Shown: piece after piece, positions 1 to 5,395 of the stretch
Position numbering within the stretch: the stretch's first letter is position 1
Layout of the letters: each line of letters begins with the position of its first letter
From: JBBQYA01 sp038209155
GTDB taxonomy: Bacteria > Bacteroidota > Bacteroidia > Sphingobacteriales > Sphingobacteriaceae
Assembly: GCA_038209155.1 (NCBI GenBank)
Contig: JBBQYA010000119.1
Coordinates: forward strand, 1 to 6,754
Reading direction: 5' to 3'
DNA length: 6,754 nt
The notes under the pieces: model-generated
Seen by the model: only the letters and a program-made list of their open reading frames with translations
Databases searched by the model: none
Told to the model about the DNA's origin: nothing
Position numbers and translations under genes: made by a program

Positions 1-141
1 ACTTTTTTGTTTGTCTAAATCTTATTTCTTTAATCGCGAATTTCTTTCAGCTTTCAGAGAAAGCGGTAGGACGTGGCGTTATTCTTTGCAATTCTTAATT
101 TTCTAAATCACGAGGAACTCATCTCTTCTTGAAAAATAAAA
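1..141. repeat. Terminal overlap of a circular molecule
   Basis: Positions 1-141 are identical, base for base, to 6614-6754. A perfect repeat at the two ends of an assembled sequence is the usual sign of a circular molecule written with an overlap, so the real circle is most likely 6,613 bp. The length of 141 matches the largest default k-mer of a common metagenome assembler, which fits an assembly artefact better than a biological terminal repeat (inference). Element copy A crosses this junction. Confidence 0.93.
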
Positions 142-180
142 TACACTTACTTTATAGTGCTTTTTTGATTTTGATTTTTT
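1..180 (+). repeat. Repeated structured element, copy A (body and tail)
   Basis: This is one of four related copies of an unrecognised element. Its head lies at 6566-6613, across the circle junction. The body keeps the blocks shared by all copies: GCGAATTT, a hairpin GCTTTC/GAAAGC (50-55 and 59-64, loop AGA), then GGACGTGGCGTTATT, TTGCAA, and a block ending AGGAAC (112-118). The tail has a weak CACT/AGTG hairpin (144-147 and 156-159) followed by six Ts, resembling a poor intrinsic terminator. It begins 7 bases after the recombinase stop codon. The role is unknown: structured RNA, 3' regulatory element, or recombination/mobile element. Confidence 0.75.
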
Positions 181-300
181 ATTAATTTTACATATTATTT
201 TAAATCACGTCGAAGTAATTAGATAAGAGTAAATATATATTTAAAAATTTTAAAAGCATTGATATTATTAGTTTTTTAAGCTTTTTGTTTATGCTAATTT
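170..300. other. AT-rich spacer, no gene seen
   Basis: This spacer between element copy A and the 22-bp direct repeats is almost entirely A and T. I see no open reading frame with a ribosome binding site, no RNA gene and no convincing hairpin. Confidence 0.6.
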
Positions 301-344
301 TCTAGGTGTTATGTATTAATATTCTAGGTGTTGTGTACTAATAT
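301..344. repeat. Two tandem 22-bp direct repeats
   Basis: Units 301-322 and 323-344 match at 20 of 22 positions; both begin TCTAGGTGTT and end with TAATAT. The 22-bp period is close to two helical turns, as expected for iterons or for protein sites on one face of the DNA. The second unit runs into the palindrome at 330-357, so the two may form one complex protein-binding site, for example recombinase core plus accessory arms, or a partition or replication site. Confidence 0.75.
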
Positions 345-357
345 TTTAGCACACAAC
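330..357. other. 28-bp dif-like imperfect palindrome (candidate recombination site)
   Basis: The arms GTTGTGTACTA (330-340) and TAGCACACAAC (347-357) flank a 6-bp centre (341-346). They are inverted repeats with a single mismatched pair at 337/350. The 11-6-11 layout is that of Xer/dif-type sites for tyrosine recombinases, but the sequence is not a chromosomal dif. It could also fold as a hairpin. The ACACAA motif recurs in the palindrome upstream of the plasmid's own tyrosine recombinase, which makes that enzyme a plausible partner (inference). Confidence 0.4.
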
Positions 358-384
358 TTTAGATTTAATTTATTTTTTCTCATT

Positions 385-530
385 CTCTAGCGAATTTCTA
401 TTAGCTTTTATCGAAAGCGTCAGGTCGTGGAATTTTAATCTGAAATTTTATAAGTACTATATCGCGAGGAACGTATCTCTCTTTCAATGAATCAAATATA
501 CTCACTTTTATAGTGCTTTTGATCTTTTTA
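385..530 (+). repeat. Repeated structured element, diverged copy B
   Basis: This is the most diverged copy of the element and lacks the G-rich head. It keeps GCGAATTTC, the hairpin GCTTTT/GAAAGC (404-409 and 413-418, loop ATC), GGTCGTGG, CGCGAGGAAC (463-472) and the tail CACT/AGTG (503-506 and 512-515) followed by TTTT and more T-runs. Compared with copy A, the last pair of the main hairpin has changed from C-G to U-G and the loop has changed completely, while the stem is preserved. An outer pairing AATTTC (394-399) with GAAATT is also possible in this copy. Confidence 0.7.
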
Positions 531-776
531 TTTTCAAAACTAACAAAATTTAAAGTTCTATAAAAAAATACAGAAGAGAAAAACAAAAGAACATAGCAAT
601 ATCAAAGGTTTACAGATTCAATAAGTTTCATCAGCTATGAAATCTATTAAATTATCCTAATGCATTTTATTAATATAAATATTGCATTTTAAAAACGATA
701 AAAACACTTAGATTATATCCAAATGTTTGATTAACGCTATTTTATTTAATAAACTAAAGAAAATTTTTGATTTGTT
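530..776. other. Intergenic AT-rich region between copy B and orf62
   Basis: No gene with a plausible start signal is visible here. The region holds a small palindrome TTTCAT/ATGAAA (626-631 and 637-642), a repeated TGCATTTTA (661 and 683) and the probable terminator of the minus-strand gene cluster at 702-728. Confidence 0.6.
702..728 (-). terminator. Probable intrinsic terminator of the parB-zeta-orf62 cluster
   Basis: Arms 702-712 and 718-728 pair at 9 of 11 positions around a 5-base loop. On the minus strand the hairpin is followed by TTTTTATCGTTTTT. It lies about 50 bases beyond the stop codon of the 62-residue gene. Confidence 0.55.
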
Positions 777-806
777 TTATTTTTTTTGATTTGTTTTATT
801 TTTTTT
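769..806. repeat. Tandem 19-bp duplication covering a stop codon
   Basis: Units 769-787 and 788-806 are identical (GATTTG, TTTTA, then a run of T), followed by a third GATTTG at 807. The repeat contains the stop codon and last residues of the minus-strand 62-residue gene. Because 19 is not a multiple of three, gain or loss of a unit would change the reading frame of the C-terminus. Confidence 0.8.
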
Positions 807-965
807 GATTTGATTAAATAATTTAATAGCATTCGAAGATTTTTCATTTAATATTGATTGTTTTAATTCAAATGATAATGTTTCATCATTAATTCCATTA
901 AGAACATCAGCTATTTTTTTTATATTAATTTTATCTGGTTTGTTTATTTTATCGTTAGAATTCAT
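777..965 (-). CDS. Small unknown protein, 62 aa (candidate zeta partner)
   Basis: I do not recognise this 62-residue protein. It is rich in Lys, Asn and Ile. Residues 13-52 look helical, with regularly spaced hydrophobics (IKKIADVLNGI, then LSFELKQSIL), and the C-terminus is a lysine/asparagine tail. The ATG is preceded by an excellent Shine-Dalgarno, AAAGAGGTG, four bases upstream, so translation is likely despite the small size. It lies 90 bp behind the zeta-like kinase gene on the same strand, with a terminator downstream. A small basic/helical protein beside a zeta toxin could be an antitoxin, although classical epsilon antitoxins are larger (about 90 residues) and lie upstream. That role is only inference from position. 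Its stop codon lies in a 19-bp tandem repeat. Confidence 0.7.
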   Translation of the reverse strand: MNSNDKINKPDKINIKKIADVLNGINDETLSFELKQSILNEKSSNAIKLFNQIKKNKTNQKK

Positions 966-1055
966 AATTCACCTCTTTCAAAACTAAAATTAAAATATAA
1001 AATCATATTAATTATTTTTTATTTTAATATATTATTTTATAATACTCTATATTTT
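966..1055 (-). other. Spacer between zeta-like gene and orf62
   Basis: This 90-bp AT-only spacer carries the Shine-Dalgarno site of the 62-residue gene. TATAAA-like strings are present but none has a matching -35 box, so I see no convincing separate promoter and favour read-through from the kinase gene. Confidence 0.5.
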
Positions 1056-1856
1056 TTAAAGTTTTTCAATAGATTTATTTAAATTTAATAATAATGATCG
1101 ATTACTTATTTTATCCATTAAATCTTCTCTATTTATTTTCTCTTTAGTATAATCAGCATAAGTAATTTCATTATCTTTGAAATTAATAATAGAAGGTTGT
1201 ATTTTTAAATCTCTTGCAACATTATCAATCCAATTTGGGCGTATTCCTTTTTCGAATAAATTAATTATATCTTCTTCTTTAAGTAAGTAAATTTTTGCTC
1301 CAATAGTTTCTGAATTATCAATTAATATTCCATAATTTGAAAGAAACATTAATTTTCCAGCTAATTTCATACTTCTTTCATATCTTAATTTAACTTTTTC
1401 AGAATCAACATCATGTCCTCCTTGCACAACTCTTTTTGCTACTCTAGTTAAGTTAATTTCAGGATCCTTAGTAGATACATATATGGTATCTATTTGATAT
1501 CCTTTTTTTGCTGCACGTTCTATAAAATCTAATTTAGAAGGATGAGAAAGTACTGTTTCAAAAGTAAAACTTATTCCACTTTCAAGAAAATCTTCTCTCA
1601 TTTCTTCTGCTCTAATAGCCGCAGCATATGCTCTATCTTCTAAATTAAGATATTCATTTACAAATTCATCTAATTTCGCTATATCATCTGGACATACATA
1701 AATTTGAGTTGCTTCTATTAATGTTTCTGGTAACTTTGAAATATCCTGAGTTAATTTAGCATATGCAGTTGATTTTCCTGATCCATTTGGACCAGCAAGA
1801 ATAAGTAACTTAGGATTTTCACTTTTAGGAATATCTTCTAATGTTTCATTAATCAT
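1056..1856 (-). CDS. Zeta-toxin-family P-loop kinase
   Basis: This is a 266-residue cytoplasmic protein of the zeta toxin family; characterised members phosphorylate UDP-N-acetylglucosamine and so block cell-wall precursor use. Visible motifs in order are a Walker A GPNGSGKST (22-30, Lys28), an acidic CPDD at 55-58 in place of the usual catalytic Asp region, the family block FTFETVLS (97-104), RVVQGGHDV (142-150) and RYERS (158-162), then LIDNS (178-182). These match the short Gram-negative-type zeta subgroup. Residues 205-266 form an extra C-terminal part of unknown role. The ATG has AGAGGT upstream. The gene follows parB by 61 bp with no clear promoter between them, so the two are probably co-transcribed. 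No epsilon or PezA-like antitoxin lies upstream; the downstream 62-residue protein is the only small candidate. A non-toxic kinase role is possible. Confidence 0.88.
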   Translation of the reverse strand: MINETLEDIPKSENPKLLILAGPNGSGKSTAYAKLTQDISKLPETLIEATQIYVCPDDIAKLDEFVNEYLNLEDRAYAAAIRAEEMREDFLESGISFTFETVLSHPSKLDFIERAAKKGYQIDTIYVSTKDPEINLTRVAKRVVQGGHDVDSEKVKLRYERSMKLAGKLMFLSNYGILIDNSETIGAKIYLLKEEDIINLFEKGIRPNWIDNVARDLKIQPSIINFKDNEITYADYTKEKINREDLMDKISNRSLLLNLNKSIEKL

Positions 1857-1917
1857 ATATTAACCTCTTTCTATTCAATTTTTATTTTTCTTAAAGCATA
1901 TTTAATTATATTTATTT

Positions 1918-2694
1918 TTAATTTATTTTTTTAATAAATTCATTTGCATCAAAAATAAATTCATTAAGACAACTAGTTATATTTTTCTTATTTAAATCTT
2001 CAATAGATAACTCTAATTTAAATTTTTTAATTTTTCGATCTAATTCTTTAATACTAGAAATTAATAATTCAAACTTATTATATTTCTTTTTACTACTATC
2101 ATTTTTCTTGTTTAAACTTCTGATTTCATCTTTACTTAATCCTTGCTTTTTTACTTTTTCATATAATTTATTCATTTTTTCTTTGATTTTTTCTTTAGAT
2201 ATTTCTATTAATTTACCTCTTGAAAGTTTATTATTACTCCTACAATCATTTTTAATTTCATCAGAAAGTCTATTTAATCCTAATATTTCTGATATTGATG
2301 AATTTGCTTTTCCAATTAAACGAACAAGTCCTTCTCTATCATAATGAAATTCATCGATTAACCTTTGCATAGCTTCAGCTTCTTCTACTGCAGTTAAATT
2401 TTGTCTTAATATATTTTCAGTTAACGCAATTTCAGGAGTTTTATCTCCAATAAAAATAGCTGGAATATTTTTAAAGTTAGCTCTTTTTGCAGCTTCCCAT
2501 CTTCTTTGACCAGCTACTATCATATGAGTTCCATTTTCATCTAATCTAAATATTATTTGTTGCAAAATTCCTAATTCTTTTATTGAATTTGAAAGTTCAT
2601 CAATAGATTCATTATCAATATGTTTTCTAGGTTGCATTGGATCAGGTTGAAGTATATTTATGTCAAGATCATATAGTTTTCTAGATTCATACAT
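1918..2694 (-). CDS. parB: ParB/Spo0J-family partition protein (no ParA present)
   Basis: This 258-residue protein has a clear ParB N-terminal domain: LQPDPMQPRK (15-24), GILQQIIF (42-49), the nucleotide-binding box GQRRWEAA (62-69; family consensus GERRxRA) and ENILRQNLTAVEEAEAM (93-109). A helix-turn-helix region follows (about 117-147), then a long Lys/Glu-rich, probably coiled segment (160-230) and a short C-terminal tail. ParB proteins bind parS, act as CTP-dependent clamps and normally work with a ParA ATPase to segregate DNA. No ParA is encoded anywhere on the circle, so it may use a host ParA or serve as a regulator or copy-number/cluster factor (inference). It is the first gene of a cluster with the zeta-like kinase, with its own promoter at 2740-2767 and a parS-like palindrome at 2797-2812. 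The ATG has GGTG about 7 bases upstream. Confidence 0.9.
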   Translation of the reverse strand: MYESRKLYDLDINILQPDPMQPRKHIDNESIDELSNSIKELGILQQIIFRLDENGTHMIVAGQRRWEAAKRANFKNIPAIFIGDKTPEIALTENILRQNLTAVEEAEAMQRLIDEFHYDREGLVRLIGKANSSISEILGLNRLSDEIKNDCRSNNKLSRGKLIEISKEKIKEKMNKLYEKVKKQGLSKDEIRSLNKKNDSSKKKYNKFELLISSIKELDRKIKKFKLELSIEDLNKKNITSCLNEFIFDANEFIKKIN

Positions 2695-2739
2695 AAAATC
2701 ACCATACCTTTTTTATATTTTGAATTTTATAGTTTTATT

Positions 2740-2767
2740 ATTATATTTCTAGTTAAATAATTCAAAA
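2740..2767 (-). promoter_or_regulatory. Probable parB promoter
   Basis: On the minus strand, TTTTGA (2762-2767) and a perfect TATAAT (2740-2745) are spaced by 16 bp, upstream of the parB start at 2694. The -10 is strong and the -35 moderate. The rep terminator lies just upstream, consistent with an independent parB transcript. Confidence 0.55.
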
Positions 2768-2771
2768 TCCT

Positions 2772-2785
2772 CTATTTTGCAATAG
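2772..2785. promoter_or_regulatory. Small palindrome upstream of parB
   Basis: CTATT and AATAG are inverted around TTGC, immediately upstream of the parB -35 box. This is a possible operator for autoregulation, but it is short and could be chance in AT-rich DNA. Confidence 0.25.
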
Positions 2786-2796
2786 ATTACTTAAAA

Positions 2797-2812
2797 TTTC
2801 GTCATTACGAAA
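2797..2812. promoter_or_regulatory. parS-like palindrome, candidate ParB site
   Basis: TTTCGT (2797-2802) and ACGAAA (2807-2812) are exact inverted arms around CATT. The TTTC and GAAA ends resemble the outer part of the canonical chromosomal parS (GTTTCACGTGAAAC). It lies just upstream of parB, between the rep terminator and the parB promoter, where plasmid centromeres or operators often lie. ParB binding is inference. Confidence 0.4.
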
Positions 2813-2818
2813 CAAATA

Positions 2819-2851
2819 AAAGAACACTTAAGCTATTTCTAAGTGTTCTTT
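2819..2851 (-). terminator. Intrinsic terminator of rep
   Basis: A perfect 12-bp inverted repeat (2819-2830 and 2840-2851; AAGAACACTTA inside the arm) with a 9-base loop. On the minus strand it is followed by the T-rich TTTTATTTGTTT. It lies 40 bases after the rep stop codon and upstream of the parB promoter, so it separates the two transcripts. Confidence 0.8.
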
Positions 2852-2890
2852 GACATTATCTGTACTTATATAATAAAAAAATTAAAAACT

Positions 2891-4066
2891 TTAAATAACT
2901 TCTTTTAACTTTTCAATAATAATAGAATCAACATCTAACATTCTTCTAGGACTACTTCTAATAGGTGAAAAATTAATTACTCTAGATTCATCTCTTGTTA
3001 TATCAGTATCAACCCAACTAACGCTATTATCTATTAATAATTTTCTATATTTATAAAAAGTTCTTTTTTGCATTTTACTTTTAACAAGATTTTCACCAAG
3101 TGTCGTCATTTGATACCAAAAACCAAATAAGTTACCAGCAAGACTTGATTCAAATGAATTAAAAATCCTTTCTCTAACATCTAAACTCTTTCTAACAGTT
3201 TCCATTCCAACATCACTCTCCTTTAAAAATTTAAAAACTTGATTATCATGAACTTTATTAAGATAATTACTAGTTATCAATTCAATAAAAGGTAAATTAT
3301 CACATGAAAAATTAAATCCTAATGATGTAAAATATTCGTTTTTTTCTAAAAGTTCTTTACTATCAGAAAAATCACTAACTAATTTTTTCTTATGTATTTC
3401 TACTTCAACTCTTACAATCTTTTCTGCTTTATCTATAGTATTTAACAAATAATCTTTTTTAAAATATCTATTTAATCTTATTTTATCGTGTTTTTTAAAT
3501 TCACTTCCTTTGTGATAAAACTTTAATGTAGTAGTACTTCCACTTAAATAAACACCAGTTTCACCAAAAGTACATGTATTGCGTCTTGCAAAATTAACAG
3601 ACGATAAAGTTTTAAACCAATGCATACAATGTTTTTTAGTTTCAAGTAGATAACATTCAGCGGAATCTACTCTTTTAACTCTCCATGAATCATATTGAGG
3701 TAACTTTATATCTAAAGATTTTTGAATAAAAATAATTAAATATTTAATACATAAATTAAAATCACTAGAACCACCATAACAATTATGACCTAACAATAAT
3801 TTATGAATACTACATTCAATATATAAATAAGGTTTAGTTTTTGATAATATAGGTATTCCATCTTTTAAGCTTTTTATCCAAGCTTCTCTTTTAACAGATA
3901 TAGATATTCTAGAGTCATAACTACCATTTAAATTATTATTAATAAATTCAAATTCAATAACGCCAGAATTACAATCGATTTTAATAAATTTTTTTCCTTG
4001 ATTTTCGATAATTTTCGCTAAATTTTCATCAATATAGGGTGATAAAATTCCAATTGTATCTATCAA
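2891..4066 (-). CDS. Rolling-circle replication initiator, phage/plasmid gene II/X family
   Basis: This 391-residue protein matches the filamentous-phage/plasmid replication family (gene II/X; Phage_CRI and Phage_X domains). These proteins nick one strand at the double-strand origin and start rolling-circle replication. Characteristic blocks are the MIDTI start, YIECSIHKLLLGHNCYGG (81-98), WRVKRVDSAE (128-137), TLKFYHKGSEFKKH (180-193) and VRVEVEIHKKKL (218-229). The C-terminal 90 residues carry TFYKYRKLL (336-344), probably part of a DNA-binding region. I cannot assign the nicking tyrosine with certainty. The start is TTG, chosen because it gives the family-typical MIDT N-terminus and has AAAAAGGAG 10 bases upstream; no in-frame ATG is near. 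A structured origin candidate lies just upstream (4120-4260) and a terminator just downstream. The gene is full length for the family. Confidence 0.85.
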   Translation of the reverse strand: MIDTIGILSPYIDENLAKIIENQGKKFIKIDCNSGVIEFEFINNNLNGSYDSRISISVKREAWIKSLKDGIPILSKTKPYLYIECSIHKLLLGHNCYGGSSDFNLCIKYLIIFIQKSLDIKLPQYDSWRVKRVDSAECYLLETKKHCMHWFKTLSSVNFARRNTCTFGETGVYLSGSTTTLKFYHKGSEFKKHDKIRLNRYFKKDYLLNTIDKAEKIVRVEVEIHKKKLVSDFSDSKELLEKNEYFTSLGFNFSCDNLPFIELITSNYLNKVHDNQVFKFLKESDVGMETVRKSLDVRERIFNSFESSLAGNLFGFWYQMTTLGENLVKSKMQKRTFYKYRKLLIDNSVSWVDTDITRDESRVINFSPIRSSPRRMLDVDSIIIEKLKEVI

Positions 4067-4106
4067 AACAAAATTTCTCCTTTTTGTAAATAATTTTTGT
4101 AGTTCA

Positions 4107-4119
4107 AATGTACATTATA
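4107..4119 (-). promoter_or_regulatory. Probable rep -10 region with palindrome
   Basis: The minus strand carries a perfect TATAAT (4114-4119), overlapped by the 10-bp palindrome AATGTACATT (4107-4116). The transcript would start near 4108, about 40 bases before the TTG start of rep. No good -35 lies at 16-18 bp (TTGACC is only 10 bp away), so an activator or weak basal activity is possible. The palindrome resembles the operator-like AATGATACATT of the recombinase promoter. Confidence 0.45.
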
Positions 4120-4260
4120 AGCGGGTTAAGGTCAAGTAACGATGGTAATTTTTCGTGCTCTAATTTGTTGATGGAGTGAATGCTTGTGCACTCTCGGCAG
4201 GTGTTACTATAACTCTGCCGTAAAAACTTTCGAGCTTTTTTGCTTGTTTTTTTCCAATTT
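4120..4260. other. Candidate rolling-circle double-strand origin
   Basis: This stretch directly upstream of rep is distinctly richer in G and C than its surroundings and holds stacked hairpins. The main one has arms CGGCAG (4195-4200) and CTGCCG (4215-4220), continued inward by GTTA (4203-4206) and TAAC (4210-4213) around a CTA loop, with one bulged base. A second hairpin pairs GAGTG (4174-4178) with CACTC (4189-4193). Rolling-circle origins usually lie beside rep and expose the nick site in such a cruciform. I do not recognise a known nick sequence, so the exact site is unassigned. Confidence 0.5.
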
Positions 4261-4308
4261 TGAAAGTATATTTTTTAAAAATCTAAAGAAATTATTAATT
4301 GAATTTAT

Positions 4309-4354
4309 TTGATTTAATAAAAGAATTATTGTAAAATTATTTTTATTAAATCAA
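4309..4354. repeat. Perfect 14-bp inverted repeat (possible single-strand origin)
   Basis: TTGATTTAATAAAA (4309-4322) and its exact complement (4341-4354) flank an 18-base loop. It is not followed by a T-run on either strand, so it is unlikely to be a simple terminator. A long AT hairpin beside a rolling-circle origin could serve lagging-strand initiation, but this is inference. Confidence 0.45.
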
Positions 4355-4363
4355 GTGTAAAAA

Positions 4364-4427
4364 CAAAAAACTAACCAATATTTAATTTTTTTCGCAAATA
4401 AATTCTAACATATTGGTTTTTTGTTTG
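4364..4427. terminator. Bidirectional terminator-like hairpin
   Basis: The arms AACCAATAT (4373-4381) and ATATTGGTT (4410-4418) are perfect 9-bp complements, extended by A-rich and T-rich flanks. On the plus strand TTTTGTTTG follows; on the minus strand a TTTTTTGTTTTT run follows after two bases. The loop is long (28 bases). On the minus strand it would stop transcription coming through repL and element copy C before it reaches the origin. Confidence 0.45.
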
Positions 4428-4468
4428 TCAAAAATAACTAATTTAAATTTTCTTAAAAATAAAAGATC

Positions 4469-4715
4469 AAGATCAAAACCAATATACAAAGTCAATATAT
4501 CTATTACTTCAAAGTACGAAAAGTTCCTTGCGATCTAGAAAGTCTAACATTGCAAAAATAACGCCACATCCAGACGCTTTTTTCAAAAGCTGATATAAAT
4601 TCACTTGAGTACGAAAAAAATTAAAATAGATAGCTTAAAAAAGCTAAAAAGATAAAAATACAAGCTCATCCAAAAGGAACATTTCAAAATCCCCCTAACC
4701 CCCTTTAAAAGGGGG
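4469..4715 (-). repeat. Repeated structured element, copy C
   Basis: This 247-bp copy is about 90% identical by eye to copy D and lies in the same orientation. Reading on the minus strand, the G-rich head (4691-4715; CCCCC, AT centre, GGGGGTTAGGGGG) starts 16 bases after the repL stop codon. It is followed by TTCCTTTTGGATGAGC, a small TAGCTT/AAGCTA hairpin (4631-4646), the conserved hairpin GCTTTT/AAAAGC (4576-4590, loop GAA), then GGATGTGGCGTTATT, TTGCAA and TCTAGATCGCAAGGAAC. The tail hairpin ATATA/TATAT (4482-4500) is followed by TTTTGATCTT. With copy D it brackets repL as a direct repeat. Confidence 0.85.
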
Positions 4716-4731
4716 AAAAGTATGAGAAAAT

Positions 4732-5286
4732 TTAAACAACAATAGATTCAGGATTTTCTATTATTTTTAATTCTGAATTTTTATTAATTACTTTAACTGT
4801 TGTTATATTGCTACCAGTATTATTAAATACAAGTTTCAATTGAAGTTCTTTTATTTCTTTCCATGATCCTTTTGCAAGATATAAAGGATTTATATAATAT
4901 GCGCCAGTACGCTTATTTGGATTCAAAGGATCTTTAGCTTTTATTAAAAGTTTTTCTTGAACTAATTTTGTTATAGTATCATTTATATATTGTTCTGATA
5001 CTTCTAATTTATCAGCTATTTTTTTCTTTATATAAGAATTTAATACTATTTCTTGACATTCGTCTTGAGCATATGGCATCCTACAAGCTATTTCGAATAA
5101 AATTTTTGATTGACTATTATTTAAACCTCTTAATTTTGATATAGTATTTAAATAAATTTTAATAAATTCTGGTTCATTTTCTGATTTGTTTACTTCAATT
5201 ATTTTTGTTTTTTCTGTTTGTTTTAAAATTTCTCCTGTAACTTTATCTATTATAGTATTAGTATTTTTTATTGATCTTATAGACAA
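4732..5286 (-). CDS. repL: RepL-type plasmid replication protein
   Basis: This 184-residue protein resembles the RepL family, the replication initiators of small Gram-positive plasmids of the pSN2/pE194-associated type. A helix-turn-helix spans about residues 87-116 (KKIADKLEVSEQYINDTIT), followed by the family signature GAYYINPLYLAKGSW (128-142), which forms the wing. Residues 8-22 (NTNTIIDKVTGEI) match the usual N-terminal DxxTGEI strand. It starts at TTG, with a perfect AGGAGG eight bases upstream and no in-frame ATG nearby. A consensus promoter and an iteron-like array lie upstream, and element copy C begins 16 bases after the stop. It is a second initiator, unrelated to the gene II/X Rep. 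The gene plus its control region sits between direct repeats C and D, suggesting it arrived as, or can leave as, a cassette. Confidence 0.85.
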   Translation of the reverse strand: MSIRSIKNTNTIIDKVTGEILKQTEKTKIIEVNKSENEPEFIKIYLNTISKLRGLNNSQSKILFEIACRMPYAQDECQEIVLNSYIKKKIADKLEVSEQYINDTITKLVQEKLLIKAKDPLNPNKRTGAYYINPLYLAKGSWKEIKELQLKLVFNNTGSNITTVKVINKNSELKIIENPESIVV

Positions 5287-5331
5287 AATGATTCCTCCTA
5301 AATGTATGTATTTTATTTAAAATATTAATGC

Positions 5332-5392
5332 AATTCTAGTAAATTGCTTGAATTATGTCAATATTGAAATACATATAGAATTCTAGTAAATT
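5332..5392. repeat. 14-bp direct repeats over the repL promoter
   Basis: AATTCTAGTAAATT occurs at 5332-5345 and 5379-5392, exactly 47 bp apart. The first copy covers the repL -10 box and the second lies upstream of the -35. This is the layout expected for RepL (or a repressor) binding to control its own promoter. The inner TTCTA core also occurs in the 22-bp repeats at 5396-5470. Confidence 0.65.
5333..5361 (-). promoter_or_regulatory. repL promoter
   Basis: On the minus strand, TTGACA (5356-5361) and TAGAAT (5333-5338) are separated by 17 bp, one mismatch from the sigma-70/sigma-A consensus. The palindrome TCAATATTGA (5358-5367) overlaps the -35 and a 14-bp direct repeat overlaps the -10, so the promoter is probably repressible. 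The leader to the TTG start is about 40 bases. Confidence 0.8.
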
Positions 5393-5395
5393 AAT

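Noticed and set aside
1..180. Element as a known ribozyme, group II intron domain or tRNA
   Set aside because: I could not find a hammerhead core, a domain V stem, or tRNA arms in any copy.
301..344. Short CRISPR-like array
   Set aside because: There are only two adjacent 22-bp units without spacers and no cas genes; they are tandem repeats.
385..395. CS-6-like TAGCGA of a type A single-strand origin in copy B
   Set aside because: The hexamer is present only in copy B, not in A, C or D, and no other ssoA features are recognisable; chance is likely.
401..586. Minus-strand open frame of 61 residues
   Set aside because: It runs antisense through element copy B, lacks a ribosome binding site, and its frame is not preserved in the other copies of the element.
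2108..2344. Plus-strand open frame of 78 residues inside parB
   Set aside because: It is the Leu/Ser/Phe-rich antisense shadow of the Lys-rich coding strand of parB, with no start signal.
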